Shown: one piece after another, positions 44,683-57,678 of the stretch
Numbering within the stretch: the stretch's first letter is position 1
How the letters are laid out: each line of letters opens with the position of its first letter
From: Rhabdophis nuchalis
Taxonomy: Eukaryota; Chordata; Lepidosauria; Squamata; Natricidae
Length of the DNA: 64,000 nucleotides
Direction of reading: 5' to 3'
Assembly (NCBI GenBank): GCA_039707465.1
Contig: CM077649.1
Coordinates: 16,260,001 to 16,324,000 of the forward strand
The notes under the pieces: model-generated
What the model saw: the letters and a program-made list of their open reading frames with translations, nothing else
Databases searched by the model: none
What the model was told of the DNA's origin: nothing
Translations under genes and position numbers: made by a program

Positions 44683-47057
44683 TAAGATATCCTCTGTATG
44701 TTTCTTTTCATTCAGACAATTCACATTTCCTTTTTACTATGGTCATTGTCCATCTCTGTTGCTTTTGAGCCAAATCCGTATAGCTGCCTTCTGCCAGAGG
44801 AACAATGAAGCAGCTGGAAGTTGCTGCCCTTTTCTGTGGCTTCTCTTGAGTGTTTCTATTGAGGAAACAGGGACATTGGTAATGACAGTTTGGGAAACGC
44901 AGTTCTGGAGCACTTCTGTCCATGGTACTGACAATACTCAGTAAGCTTCCTGTCTGTTGCCACTGAAGGTTAGACTTCTCCACAAAATGAAATGGTAAAC
45001 ACATCGCACAGTAGTCTGTCTGTAATATGATCCCAGAAAGACGTTCTGCAGTAATATAACCTGAATGCAAATTCAGTTTATGTAGTCATATTGCCTAACA
45101 TTGCAGGCTATGCTTCAAAACGAATATGAATGTTTGGAAGCAGAATTGATATTCAGACGATCTTTTTGCTGGATCATCAGTTACACGTACACACAACACA
45201 ACAGGCACACACACACACACTCTGCATGTTGGTTCAGCAGCTGGGCTAAGAAGATCAGCACAGCAGTAGGTGATTTAACAAACCTGACATCTTATTTGAG
45301 AACTACCATCCCTTCGCTTTCCTCTGATAGATGCTCAGTGATAGCAGAGTGCAGACAATGTGAACCACCAGGCAACAGCTTTCCCCAGAAATCTATTTAT
45401 CAGGATTGGAACTCTCCTATATCATGTTCATTTCTATAGCCCTCCCTTTTCCTTCCTCTAGATGTTCTTATACATACAAATGACTAAAAGGGAAATAATA
45501 CTCATACATTTGCTGCTTTGACATGAAAAGTACAGTCCTCAGTAATCACTCCTATGAAGCTTATAAGGAAACACAGATATTACCATAATAGCATATGATC
45601 AGGTATTCTGCTTTGATGCAAATATGTTGTGTAGTTAATTGTGTATTTGATAACACTTTAAAGTACTCCTTAATATTTCCTAGCAATGAGTTCACATTTT
45701 TTAAAATCCCATAATAATAAAATAAATAAAATAAAATAGTTGTAATAATTAGCTGCACTACTTTTCAAAGAACTGATTTGCTTTTTTGACTCTTATAGTT
45801 CTCATTCTGTTCAATATGGGTTATATAACACTACATGATGTGAATAATATACTCATTTAATTCAGTTCTGTACAGCAAGTGTAAGTTGAGATATTTTCAT
45901 ATATAACTTTTTCTGCCTCTCTTAAGGTTTAAGTAAAATGTTGGTTCTGGCATCAAATTTGTCTTCTTTAAAATTCTCAGATTGAGTTAGCAATAAATTC
46001 CATTCTGTTTGCAACAAACACTTGAACACTTGACAAATTATTCTCAAAATTAGGGCAATCTTGCATTTCTTTAAAGCTGATGCTATTCTTTCTTGCTTTT
46101 TATTATAGCAAATAATAAAAATAAAGAAATAAACTGCCACAATGAAGTATTGTGAAGATGTTTGGGACAAGGTGTAGTTCATATATATAACATGTCATGG
46201 AATTCATATATTCATAGCTTGAATTTTCATCAGGATGTTGCTCTTTTAGAAAAAAAAAGTATATAGTAACAATGCATCCTTGCAATTTTGATTGCAGATA
46301 TCAGTGATCAGGCCGTAGTATTCTAGCTAGCATAACTAAAGATGGTCCAAATGAAAAAGCATTCCAAACAATTCCACCCACAAGCTGTCAGCATAATTAT
46401 ATGGCCGTGAAAAGTAGAGGCAGATTGTAAGGTATCACAAGCCTACAACATTGAAATAAACCACTACTCACATCTTCAAGCTTTCATCACTGAAAGTTTC
46501 ATTCAAGATGGACTACATCTGAAATTGTCTTTTTGCAATTATGTTTAATCATCTGTATGCAGATACTTACAAAAGACATCCGAAACTACTTGTGAAGATG
46601 TAATATAACAAAGAACTATCTTAGCCTATCTTTGTACCTTAACTACATATGCTTAGTTAGAGATCCACAGATAAGAAATCATTAAACTTTGAGGAATTCT
46701 ATTTTACACGTTCTTTCTTTAAGGAATTGGAGTTGGGGTTTTTTGAAAATATATATGGGACTGTAATTTTATTTTCGTGTAAAAAAACTAAAGAACTATT
46801 AAAATCTAATTCCGTTGTGGTAAAACAATCTGGGAAGTTATCCTTCAGAGAGTTACATCTTTCTCTACTCATACTATCCAGTATGGATAAGCTTCATTGA
46901 CTTATGAAAAAGCAATCAGACAGTAATTTTTTTTAAGTTTTTAATCTTGTAACACATTAAAAAAATCAACAGAAAGTACTCCATTTAAAAAATAATGTTT
47001 TATGTTTTCAAAGCATATTACAAGCTTTCCCCTCCTAGGAACTAAAGCAAATTAAAT
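44683..47057. other. Unique intronic sequence
   Basis: About 2.4 kb without recognisable transposons or exons. There is a short CA tract near 45203-45220. ORFs of 60-120 codons lack family resemblance. Confidence 0.45.
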
Positions 47058-47160
47058 ATAGTTAGTCCTCAACTTATGACCACAATTGAGCCCAAAATTT
47101 CTGTTGTTAAGTGACACAGTTGTAAAGTGAAATTTGCCCCATTTTACAACAACTGACACA

Positions 47161-47310
<150 letters not shown>

Positions 47311-47822
47311 TATTTATTAATTCGATTTATATACCGCCCTATTTCACCTGAAAGGGACTCAGGGCGGTGCACAGAAAGATAAAAACCTCACAATATACAA
47401 AATATAAAAAACAATTACATTATTAAATCTGTGCTAAAATTTGAATAAATAATTAAAACCAATAAATATCGAATTAAAATATTCCCTAATCTATGTCAGG
47501 CCGGCTAGATGAAAGAAATGTGCTTTTACCATCCGACGGAAGAGGCGTAGGTCCGTGATGGTACGGATATCGGGGGGAAGGTCGTTCCAGAGTGTCGGAC
47601 CCGCCACAGAGAAGGCTCTTCCCCTGGGAGTCGCCAGTCGGCATTGACCGGCTGACGGTACCCTGAGAAGGCCAACTCTGTGGGAGCGGACAGGTCGAAG
47701 GGAGGAATGTGGTAGGAGGCGGTCTCTCAAGTAACCAGGACCCGTGCCATGGAGCGCTTTAAAGATGGTAACTAACACCTTGAAGTGCACCCGGAAGACC
47801 ACAGGCAGCCAGTGGCCTTCCG
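47311..47822 (-). mobile_element. 5'-truncated L2/CR1-type LINE
   Basis: The minus strand reads HWLPVVFRVHFKVLVTIFKALHGTGPGYLRDRLLPH through RGRAFSVAGPTLWNDLPPDI to the stop at 47491. The 3' UTR then ends in the TTTA array. Same subfamily as 42607. It is inserted in the DNA element described at 47058. Confidence 0.9.
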
Positions 47823-48093
47823 GGTGAATCGCTGCAGTAGTTAAATTAGTAACAGTGTTGTTAAGTGAATCTGACTTCCGCATCAACTTTGCTTCTCAGA
47901 AGGTTGCAAAAGCTGATCACATGACCCTGCAACGGTTATCAATATGGGTCAGTTGCCAAGTGTCTGAATTTTGATCATGTAGACCAATGCTACAACGGTC
48001 GTAAGTGTGAAACAGTCATAAGTCATTTTTTTCCAGTGCCATTGTAACTTTGAACAGTCACTAAATGAACTATTGTAAGTCAAGGACCACCTG

Positions 48094-48601
48094 TAATAAT
48101 AATAATAATAATAATAAAGTTGCATTTATTGACCGCACCCTCTCCCCACAGGGACTCGGGGCGGTGCACAGGGAAATTAAAAAACGAAAAATATACAAAA
48201 TACATACAAATTAAAACGAATTAAACTCAATCAATCCTGTGCTAAAATCCCCTTAACTAAAAACATCCAATAAATATAGTATACATTTAAAAACCCTAGG
48301 CCGGCCAGGCGGAAAAGATGAGTCTTCAATTTCAGGCGGAAGGAGCGGAGGTCCGTGGTCGTTCTAATATCGGGGGGAAGGTCGTTCCAGAGGGCCGGGC
48401 CCGCCACAGAGAGAGCCCTTCCCCTGGGCGTCGCCCGCTGACAGAGTCTAGTGGACGGCACCCAGAGCAGTCCCTCTCTGTGGGAGCGAATCGGCCGTGA
48501 GGATGTATGAGGCAGGATCCGATACCGCAGGTAGCTAGGTCCCGAGCCATGGAACGCTTTAAAGATGATGATTAAACCTTGAAGCGCACCCGGAAGACGA
48601 C
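48094..48601 (-). mobile_element. 5'-truncated L2/CR1-type LINE
   Basis: The minus strand reads from about IIFKAFHGSGPSYLRYRILPHTSSRPI through RGRALSVAGPALWNDLPPDI to the stop. A one-base loss near 'gattaaaccttgaagcgc' breaks the upstream frame. The tail is AAT (48094-48117). It sits directly beside the DNA element that ends at 48093. Confidence 0.88.
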
Positions 48602-50097
48602 CTGTAGGCCTACCAGACCTGAAGTGCAAAAACCCACTGTAGCTACAGTTCTCTGTACTGTATCTGTTTAATCTCATCTGGTAGTTATGTACATTTTTCA
48701 TCCAAATTCTGGTAGCCTCGTGTAAACAATACAGATGGAATATAGTGCATGACATTCTCATTGCATATTCAGATGTATGGCAGATAATTTAAAGAGAAAA
48801 TAAATGCAGAACTGAAAACTTCTGGCTGAAGGGACACGATTTGCTTTTAAGCCTATAAAAAACACAACAGAAGATTCTCTAGTTACCTCTGACATAAAAT
48901 ACTGAGACTTGATCACATCATAAATAAGAGTTATAAGGCCACAGGGAAATGGTTTTTTTTTGCCATCAATTGCATCAATTATTGATTTTTAGGTGTCAGC
49001 TGAATTCCGTGTATTATTAATAAAGGTATGCATTGTAAATATGCATTTGAACAAAGTAGATTTGCTCCCTATACTTTTCCAGTTTTTTGCATCTCACCCA
49101 AAGTTGTAGCAGGCGCATCTGTATGTGCACACAGATACAGCATGGAGCTAGCAAACATCTCTATATCATTCTGGCTGGGCTACGAGCCATCTGGTGGTCC
49201 CATGAGCTCCTTGGCAAATACATGGAAGGCAATTAGGAATGGGAACAAAATTTGCTTGATTTGCAGCTTAGTTTGAACTGAAACGTGATTATCCTTTGAT
49301 ATTCATAATGTTATAAATTTTGCAGTATGATTTTGTACCATTCCCACATGTATCTAAAAATATTCACTCACAAAAATTCATATAAATTAAAAATCCATAT
49401 CTTGATGAAAAATAATTTGCAAAAATGACTTGCTGCAAAAATCTTTTACTTGGAAAAATGTTTTTCAATCATAGGTGGAAACAGAATAAGATATTGGTAA
49501 AGCTGAAAAAATTGAGTGAAACCAGACTTGACCAATCTATTCACCAATTTTAGTGTACTTCTGTATATGATGTATGTAGATTTTTCAACTTGCTTTATAT
49601 TTTTTGATTGTGATCTAGTTAGTTTTGCCTTGCAGTTGATGAATTCATTCATCACCTCTCATATAAAACATTTCTATATGCAACATTTCTCATCAATAAT
49701 TGTACATAAACCAGTGCTCTAAATATAATACCCCCCCCCCAAAGATCAGGAAGTATCAGGAAGTTGAAAGGTTAACCTTTATCTTTATAACTGATCTCAT
49801 ATGGCTCATTGATAATAGATTTTGCCTACTTTGATAGAACACAGTCCTTTTTTAATATGTTCTATTCCCATTAAGGACTGAAAAACATGCTGGACTGTAA
49901 TGAATGTTAAATCTTTCCTCCAAGCATTTTAAGCAACGGTCTTAATCTTCTTAGAAATGCTTGATTTGACTGACTAGTCCAGAGATTGTTCAGCAGTTTA
50001 AAAAAATAACGTTAAAAATCCTATCCCCAGAACAGATTAGTTACTGGATGGCTTTGGAACTGACCTCAAAGATTGGTTTGCAGCAGTGCTCTTACAA
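48602..50097. other. Unique intronic sequence
   Basis: Nothing recognised. A C10 homopolymer lies at about 49730-49740. Confidence 0.4.
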
Positions 50098-50107
50098 TAA
50101 TACAATA

Positions 50108-50545
50108 CAATAATACAACCCTCATTATTCATGAATTTAATACAATACAATAGCAGAGTTGGAAGGGACCTTGTAGGTCTTCTATTCCAACCCCCTGCGT
50201 GGGCAGGAACCTTATACCATTTCAGACAAATGGCTATCTAACATCTTCTTAAAGACTTCCAGGGTTGGGGCATTCACAACTTCTGGAGGCAAGCTGTTCC
50301 AGAGGTTAATTGTTCTAACTGTCAGGAAATTTCTCCTTAGTTCTAAGTTGCTCCTCTCCTTGATTAGTTTCCACCCATTGCTTCTTGTCCTGCCCCCAGG
50401 TGCCTTGGAGAATAGTTTGACTCCCTCTTCTTTGTGGCACCCTCTGAGATATCGGAACACTGCTATCATGTCTCCCCTGGTCCTTCTCTTCATCCAACTA
50501 GACATACCCAGCCCCTGCAACCGTTCTTCATATGTTCCTGCAACC
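50108..50545 (-). mobile_element. CR1-type LINE 3' end
   Basis: The minus strand carries TYEERLQGLGMSSWMKRRTRGDMIAVFRYLRG...RSNLELRRNFLTVRTINLWNSLPPEVVNAPTLEVFKKMLDSHLSEMV, then the CR1 3' UTR and an ATTGT tail. Beyond the tail it shares about 20 bp (attcatgaataatgagggtt) with the flank of the 5927 copy. Confidence 0.9.
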
Positions 50546-50581
50546 GTTCTCTTGTGCATCTCTTCTCCCCCCACCCCCTAA

Positions 50582-51137
50582 GAGTTCCCTAGGTATGCAT
50601 TAATGGTAGCTGGTTTTTAAACAATTGTTTCTAACCTCTATTAAAATCATAGTCCAGCATATTTTCAATAACAGTTTATGGATGTGTATTTATTCATAGA
50701 CAAGTATTTGAATAAGCTTTGAGCAATCTGTATTTTCCTGCCAGCAAATTCTGGGTAAGACTCTGTCAGTATTTATTTCATTCCTTTGATTTATCTTTAT
50801 TTATACATTGATATATGATTTTTCTTCAAGACATTCAAGACACATGGAGCTTTTCCTTTTATTCTTATTGCAGCCCTGGGAGGAATGCTACGGTAGAATT
50901 ACTGGCTTCTAAATAAGATAAACAAATGCTGAGTTGACTCCTATTCCTTGAGTTGAAGAAATTCCTTACACCTTTTGAATACACATGCCTGTTTGTCCCT
51001 CTTTTTGCAAGGGCTAAAAAAATAAATAAAACTGAGGGATCCTTTTAGAAAGAAATAACTGGAGAATGTCTGTAGTTTAATTTAAGGTAGCTTGGTAGTG
51101 GTCGTGGTGGCATCTACTCTGATGCAACTGATGGTTC
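50582..51137. other. Unique intronic sequence
   Basis: Nothing recognised. Confidence 0.4.
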
Positions 51138-51145
51138 ATGTAAAT

Positions 51146-51251
51146 CAGGGGTTCCCAAACTTGGCAACTTTAAGACTTGTGGACTTCAACTCCCAGAATT
51201 CTGGGAGTTGAAGTCCACAAGTCTTAAAGTTGCCAAGTTTGGGAACCCCTG
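51146..51251. mobile_element. Palindromic hAT-like MITE, centre-deleted (106 bp)
   Basis: Ends CAGGGGTTCCCAAACTTGGC. The exact TSD atgtaaat is at 51138-51145 and 51252-51259. The arms now meet at aattctgggag, without the ccagc...gctgg turn. Confidence 0.93.
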
Positions 51252-51334
51252 ATGTAAATGAAGTCTTATTAGATGATCAAATGTTGGTTAGGGAATTAAG
51301 CAACTTTGGTGGTCACCTGGACCAGTCATGAAGG

Positions 51335-51335
<1 letters not shown>

Positions 51336-51393
<58 letters not shown>
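51336..51393 (+). repeat. (GAAA)n microsatellite
   Basis: About 14 GAAA units. Confidence 0.96.
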
Positions 51394-51942
51394 AGAAAGC
51401 TCCCCATTTACAGTGGCGAATGCATATAATCTGGTACTTAAAAAAAGAAAAGAAGGTACAACCAGGTAGGTAGACCTCAGTCTCTCCCTGAATATTTTGA
51501 AAGAAAATGTCACCCTCCTACCTCACGTTCTGATCTTTTCTAACCTATGCACAGCTTTTCCAAAAGTGTCAAATTAATAGGAAAGGAATATTGTGCTCCA
51601 CAATCTTTGAACCTTACTTTTTTAGTCTGACACTCTAACCTTTCTTAAAATTAAACTGGATGAAATATAGAGGAGAAGACTCTACATTAAATGGTCAGCT
51701 AGATAGATGGAACTTTATTTCAGTCATTGACTAATAAAAATGGAATCAACAACATGAACACACAAAACTATCCCCTAACAGCAAGAACTATTAGCAAACT
51801 GTTTGTTGGAGAACCTTACCCACAAAGTAGCAATTTCTTTGCTATTTTTGGAGAAATAAATGTATCTTATTTATTTCACACATACTGCAGTTAAAAGCTG
51901 TCAGAGCGCCCTGGATTTAAATTTAAATAAAAGAGGAGTAAT
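51394..51942. other. Unique intronic sequence
   Basis: Nothing recognised. Confidence 0.4.
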
Positions 51943-52636
51943 TTATTTATTTATTTTTTATTTTTCGAATTTATACCCAGCCCTTCTCCTTGTTAGGACT
52001 CAGGGCGGCGCACAGGCATCATTAAAACCATAACAAAAGACAATATACACTATTAAAAACATATTAAATTAAATTAAAAACCGTGCTAAAAACCCATTTA
52101 AAACCCTGAAAATTAAAATTTATAGATAGAGTCAGAAACGGGGGGCTACGCTAGGCCGGCATGTTGGAATAGCTATGTCTTAAGACGTTGGCAGAAGAGG
52201 CGGAAGTCCGAGGTAGTGCGAAGGTCGGGGGGTAGGTCGTTCCAGAGGGCCGGGCCCGCCACAGAGAAGGCCCTTCCCCTGGCATTGCCCGGCCGACGGT
52301 ACCCGGAGAAGACCCTCTCTGTGGGAGCGGATCGGACGAAGGGATGTATGGGGCAGAAGGCGGTCTCGTATATAGCTAGGCCCCGAGCCATGGAGCGATT
52401 TGAAGATAGTCATCAACACCTTGAACCGCACTCGAAAGGCCACAGGCAGCCAGTGCAGCTCGCGCAGGAGAGGTGTTACGTGGGCTTGCCTTGGGGCACC
52501 CATAATCACCCGCGCAGCCGCATTCTGGACTAGCTGTAGCTTTCGAGTGCACCTCAAGGGGAGCCCCATGTAGAGAGTGTTACAGTAATCCAGCCGAGAA
52601 GTCACAAGCGCTTGAGTGACTGTTCGAAGGGTAATC
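51943..52636 (-). mobile_element. 5'-truncated L2/CR1-type LINE
   Basis: On the minus strand an open stretch reads LRTVTQALVTSRLDYCNTLYMGLPLRC, NAAARVIMGAPRQAHVTPLLRELHWLPVAFRVRFKVL, then VPSAGQCQGKG. A short deletion (plus strand 'cccctggcattgcccgg') there shifts the frame, and the C-terminus continues in another frame (RGRAFSVAGPALWNDLPPDL). Tail ATTT. Confidence 0.9.
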
Positions 52637-53671
52637 CATTGTTGGCAAATGTCCCTGTAGTGCTGGAAATACAGATGAATATAGGTTGTGGTTTTGATGG
52701 CATCCATATCACAGGAATATGGGTAAATATTCCCACTGTCAATTTTGGGAAAATATAGTTAACAATCTCAATGCAATATTGAAAAATATTCCTAAAAAGT
52801 AGAATTTATAATTTTATGAAGAGCTTTGGTTCTAAATAGCCTATTTATGAGAGCTATACTGAAATGTGAATTATTAATTGTATCCCATTCTGAAATCTCT
52901 TGACATGCAGTGAGTTGGGAATATTTTAACAAATAAATAATGTTTTTATATTGCACTGTTTATGGATTAGTGCTATGATCCTGGGAAGTTCAATGAATTG
53001 AAATTCAACTCATAATCTCATGTTTTATTTTTTAAGATATAAATCTAAATTTTAAAAGTGCATATAAAAGGCAGGGAGAATTTACATTTCTGTTATATAA
53101 TTTTCTGTATAAACTATAAATTTGCAAATGGTGGTATACTAAAGAAAATTAACTCTGGTTAATGGATGAAATGGTCCTAAATTCAAGATTTTATTCTTTG
53201 TATCATCTGGGATTAAAATATTCTTTAGCCTAATTCATGAAATTAATAATAATTCTTATATTGCATTACCATAGAAATTACACATATTGGTCTTTGAAAT
53301 CATGAAAGGTAAAAAGGGTTAACACACATTCATTCATTTATTCATTAAGCTTGAATAAAGATTTTTGTAAAAAGAATAACATTTAGCTTTGTTCTAATTT
53401 ATATGCATACCATCTTTTCCAAATAGATCAATGTATTGGTACTTATCTACAAACAAATCTTTAAAACTAATTTGGTTTTAATGGTTAGAATGAAGTCCTA
53501 TTAAAATTAATTATAGAGAAATTCAACTAAAATAGCCCTATAACAAATTTTTGACATCATTTGATGCACAACCTAAGAAAATTGTGTTCATAGAACAAGC
53601 AACTAAGTCAACTGATCTATTATTTTCAATAAGAGGGCATGAATGGAATAATGAGGAACTATAACATTATG
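52637..53671. other. Unique intronic sequence
   Basis: Nothing recognised. Confidence 0.4.
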
Positions 53672-53679
53672 GACTAGGA

Positions 53680-53781
53680 CAGGGGTCTGCAAAGTTGGCT
53701 CTTTTAAGACTGGTAGCTGGCTGGGGAATTCTGGGAGTTGAAGTCCACCAGTCTTAAAAGAGCCAACTTTGCAGACCCCTG
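53680..53781. mobile_element. Palindromic hAT-like MITE, centre-deleted (102 bp)
   Basis: Ends CAGGGGTCTGCAAAGTTGGC. TSD gactagga/gaatagga, one mismatch (53672-53679 and 53782-53789). About 33 bp of the inner left arm is missing relative to 44149. Confidence 0.9.
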
Positions 53782-54180
53782 GAATAGGACATCTTTGCTT
53801 CTGATATTCTCTATTTAAAATACATATGGGCATAGCTTATTAATTATGACAGCAATCTTAGTGATAAATCATTTATAGATTCTAAGCTTAATGAATGATG
53901 TGATAATAATTATCAAGTGGAAATGTTTTATTTGTACAATTGAATTGTGTGACTAGTTGTCTCCTTTTTGGTTGATTTTCTTCTGATATGTTATTGGGTA
54001 GTGATTAAATTAAAAGATGAACATGAGATGGCCTTTCCTTCTAATACAATGTGGAAACTTTTATTTGGTAGATTTAGAAACTTTAGTAACTGAATTGTCA
54101 CATTGTATTAAACTATGATATTTAACTATTGCTTGCTGAGTTAATCATAGTTATTAACATCATACACACTGAATACAGCT

Positions 54181-54702
54181 TTTTTTTTTGCTTCCCGAAA
54201 CCCTGCCCCCTTCACCAAAATGGCCATGCATAGCTTTTAGGAGGCTTTCAGAGATGGGCCATTTTTGCTCAATTTTGCCCCCCCAGCCCCCAGGAGCACT
54301 CTATAAGCCTCCTATAAGACTATGAATGCCCTTTTTGTTGACAAGAAATGGGCCCATTTTGTGAAAAACTGGTCCTTTTTTGCTCAATTTTGCCCCCCCA
54401 GCCCCCAGGAGCACTCTATAAGCCTCCTATAAGACTATGAATGCCCTTTTTGTTGACAAGAAATGGGCCCATTTTGTGAAAAACTGGCCCTTTTTTGCTC
54501 ATTTTTGGGGGCCCCACCCCACAGAAGTGCTCTACAAGCCTCCTAAAGGCTATCATGCCCTATAAAAAAAAGCTGGGCCTGTTTTTGCGAAAAATGGACT
54601 GTTTTTAGGAGGTCTACAGAGTACAAAAACTTTTTTAAAAATTTGCCTCAAAACCTTGGTGCGTCTTATACTCCGGTGCGTCTTATACTCCGAAAAATAC
54701 GG
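54181..54702 (-). mobile_element. DNA element with a 115-bp tandem repeat
   Basis: The right end (gtgcgtcttatactccgaaa then aatacgg, followed by TA) is a terminal sequence of a TA-target element. The left terminus does not match and seems lost. The interior has a 115-bp unit ('tttttgctcaattttgcccc', 'aagactatgaatgccc', 'aagaaatgggcccattttg') starting at 54262, 54377 and, partially, 54492. Confidence 0.65.
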
Positions 54703-54809
54703 TATATAGTTTGCAACTCTAATAAGTACTAATAATGAATCTGAGAGAATGTTCATAATACTTCCAGCAATAATCAGCTATGATTTTAATTGTATCAGAT
54801 AGTCTAGCT

Positions 54810-55035
54810 CAGTGGTTCCCAATTTTATTTTGGCCATGCTCCACCTAAGCATCTCTAAAATCCTGATACCTTCCCCTGTGACATATAATTCTTACTTTTC
54901 TCAAAAAGTGAACTCTACTCATGTGGAGGAAGCCTAAAAGACCATTCTTTGTTTAAACAAGGTTCAAATTGCCCCCATTAAAAATCTAATTGCCCCCCCC
55001 CCTGTGGGGGAAGGGCCCCACGTAGGAAACAACTG
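54810..55035. mobile_element. Non-autonomous hAT-like element (226 bp)
   Basis: Begins CAGTGGTTCCCAATT and ends in a worn right terminus (cgtaggaaacaactg). The exact 8-bp TSD gtctagct is at 54802-54809 and 55036-55043. Confidence 0.85.
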
Positions 55036-55043
55036 GTCTAGCT

Positions 55044-55480
55044 ATAATGATTCATATTTTAGTAAAGTCTCATCTGGATTAAGGTAAAGCATTGGATAAT
55101 GGTGAATATATTTTAGATAGTAGGTAGGGATAATAGGACAGCAAGATTACAAATAAGGACTAGGCAGTCTTTATATTTAATTATATTTATAGTATCGCAG
55201 TATTTTATGAACTCTACTAATTTCCACCTAACTTGCAAGTTCAGTTCAAAATGTGGGTATATGAAAACTAAGATTTTTTTCCTCAGAATCTAGCTGACTA
55301 ATTTTTTTGTGGTATTTTTAGTGCCAAGTAATTTTTGAAAAAAATAATATACTGTAAACTTTTTAATCTGTCAATTCTGGATTATTTACATCTTGTTACT
55401 ATTTGAGTATGATGTGTAGCTATTTGCACTGTTTAGTTTTTATACCATTTTGATGGAGTTTAAGCATTGTTTTATGATAC
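55044..55480. other. Unique intronic sequence
   Basis: Nothing recognised. Confidence 0.4.
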
Positions 55481-55673
55481 AGGATCCAATCTTGACCGGT
55501 CACTAGGGCCAGAAGTTTAGTATCTGAGCTTTTGGACTTGTTCTGGAGCTCGTACTCAGAGAACCTACTTCTACCAGAATGTAGACAGATGTTCCCTGAG
55601 AATGGCTCTAGAACAAGTCCGAAATCTCAAAAGACTAAACCTCTGATGCCAGTGATTTACCAAAATTGGATCT
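55481..55673. repeat. Imperfect inverted repeat, possible old MITE
   Basis: Arms at about 55481-55550 and 55605-55673 pair imperfectly (aggatccaatcttgacc with the complement of ...aaaattggatct; gcttttggacttgttct with the complement of agaacaagtccgaaatc). No TSD was established. An ORF spans it by chance. Confidence 0.6.
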
Positions 55674-55753
55674 TGCAACATTACCCTGGGACACATATAT
55701 TTACTCTCATTTATTGTTTTATGAATTACGGTATCCAGAAACCAACAGCAAAT

Positions 55754-56425
55754 ATCGTCATTTCCCGTCTGGACTACTGCAACGCTCTCTACATGGGGCT
55801 TCCCTTGAGGTGCACCCGGGGACTCCAGTTAGTTCAGAATGCGGCCGCGTGGTGGATTCTGGGAGCGTCTAGATGCTCCCGCGTGACACCTCTCCTGCGC
55901 GAGCTGCACTGGCTGTCTGTGGCTTTCCGGGTGCGCTTCAAGGTATTAGTAACCATCTTCAAAGCACTCCATGGCAAGGGACCTGGCTATCTGCAAGACT
56001 ACCTCCTGCTACCAAACACCTCCCACCAACCAGTCCACTCCCACAGAGAGGGCCTCCTCAGGGTGCCATCGGTCAGGCAATGCTGGCTGGCGACCCCCAG
56101 CGGGAGAGCCTTCTCTGTGGCAGCTCCTGCCCTCTGGAATGACCTACTCCCTGACCTACGGACAACCACGGACCTGCGCCAGTTCCGTCGGGCCTTAAAG
56201 ACCTATCTGTTTCATGCGGCCAGCCTGGCGTAGTTTTTTAAATTGTTTTAGTTTTTAAATTGTTTTAGTAAGGGTTTTTTAACAGGATTTAGATCAGGCC
56301 AATCTATTTAATATATTTTTAATTGTATTTTATGCTCTATATTATTGATCTTATTATTGCCTGTACAACGCCCTGAGTCCCACAAGGGAGAAGGGCGGTC
56401 TAAAAAGAAAATTTAATAAATCCTA
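55754..56425 (+). mobile_element. 5'-truncated L2/CR1-type LINE
   Basis: An open frame runs from VISRLDYCNALYMGLPLRC through NAAAWWILGASRCSRVTPLLRELHWLSVAFRVRFKVL and SGRAFSVAAPALWNDLLPDL to the stop at 56231. About 75 codons of the 233-codon ORF lie upstream of the element and are not LINE. The hairpin is the divergent 'gccctgagtcccacaaggg', followed by an AATAAA tail. Confidence 0.9.
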
Positions 56426-56901
56426 AATATTATTTGAAATTGAACCAGATAAAAGAACAATTAGTACATGAATTTTCCATAGTTCTAAAAATTCCACATT
56501 ATTCAATTTCCCTTACTATAGGCACTCATTGAACTCTTTCAGATTTAGCTATGGAATTTTTCAGCTGCATGAACATTCACTAGAAATAATGTTTCCTTCT
56601 TTCCTAATTAGCAGGACAGTCCCAATGGGAATGGCCTTTGGTTAAGCCAGCTGTAACCCTTTTATGTACATGATGGTAGCAGAATAGAAGTAGAAACACC
56701 AGGAAATCTTCTCCACCCTCCATTCTGTACATTTAAAGCAACACTTTGATGATGGAGATGATATATCAAATACCAATTAGTATGTGTATCCCTTCAATCA
56801 TTTATTACATTTATTTATGTACTCCTTTTAAAGATAACAATTCTCTCAAAACAATATAAATGCCTGTAAATAAAGATACAATTTTGTATCTTTATTTTGC
56901 T
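56426..56901. other. Unique intronic sequence
   Basis: Nothing recognised. Confidence 0.4.
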
Positions 56902-57678
56902 AATAATAATAATAATTTTAATTTATAACCCGCTCTCCCTCCCCGAAGGGACTCGAGGCGGGGCACAGGGAATTAAAAAATACAATTAAAACCACAAACA
57001 AAGTACAAAGTTAAAAACGAATTAAACTGACCCTGCGCTAAAAACCCATATAAAACTAAACCTAACCCTAAAAACCCCTAAAAACAGTTTAAAAACAATT
57101 TAATTACCCTAGGCCAGCCAAGCAGAAGAAGTGTGTTTTTAATTTCTGCCGGAAGGAGCGAAGGTCCGTGGTTGTTCTAATTTCGGGGGGGAAGATCATT
57201 CCAGAGGGTCGGGCCCGCCACAGAGAAGGCCCTTCCCCTGGGCGTCGCCCGCTGACATAGCCTAGTGGACGGCACCCGGAGAAGTCCCTCTCTGTGGGAG
57301 CGAATCGGCCGCAGGGATGTATGCGGCAGGATGCGATCCCGCAGATAGCTAGGTCCCGTGCCATGGAGCACTTTGAAGATGATAACCAACACCTTGAAGC
57401 GCACCCAAAAGATGACAGGCAGCCAATGCAGCTCGCGCAGGAGCGGTGTTACATGGGAAAACCTGGAGGTTCCCATAACTGCCCGCGCGGCTGCATTCTG
57501 GACAAGCTGAAGCCTTCGGGTGCACCTCAAGGGGAGCCCCATGTAGAGAGCATTGCAGTAGTCCAGTCGGGATGTCATGAGGGTATGAGTGACTGCAAAG
57601 GGCACCCCGATCCAATAGGGGATGCAACTGGCGGACCAGGCGGACCTGGTAAAATGCCCTCCTGGCCACGGCCGTCAC
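56902..57678 (-). mobile_element. 5'-truncated L2/CR1-type LINE
   Basis: The minus strand begins at VTAVARRAFYQVRLVRQLHPLLDRGAL. A short deletion (plus strand 'gagtgactgcaaagggcacc') shifts the frame before SRLDYCNALYMGLPLRC. The frame then continues to RGRAFSVAGPTLWNDLPP, where a second slip in a G run (ttcgggggggaag) occurs. The tail is AAT on the plus-strand left, and 'aataat' on the right is a possible TSD. Confidence 0.9.

Noticed and set aside
44683..47057. Possible extra exon(s) in ORFs of 86-120 codons
   Set aside because: No family resemblance, no consistent splice sites in phase with exon 1, and typical random-ORF composition.
55532..56233. 233-codon ORF as a novel gene with an RT-like domain
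   Set aside because: The first part crosses a decayed palindrome and unique sequence; only codons from about 55754 are LINE. It is a chance fusion.
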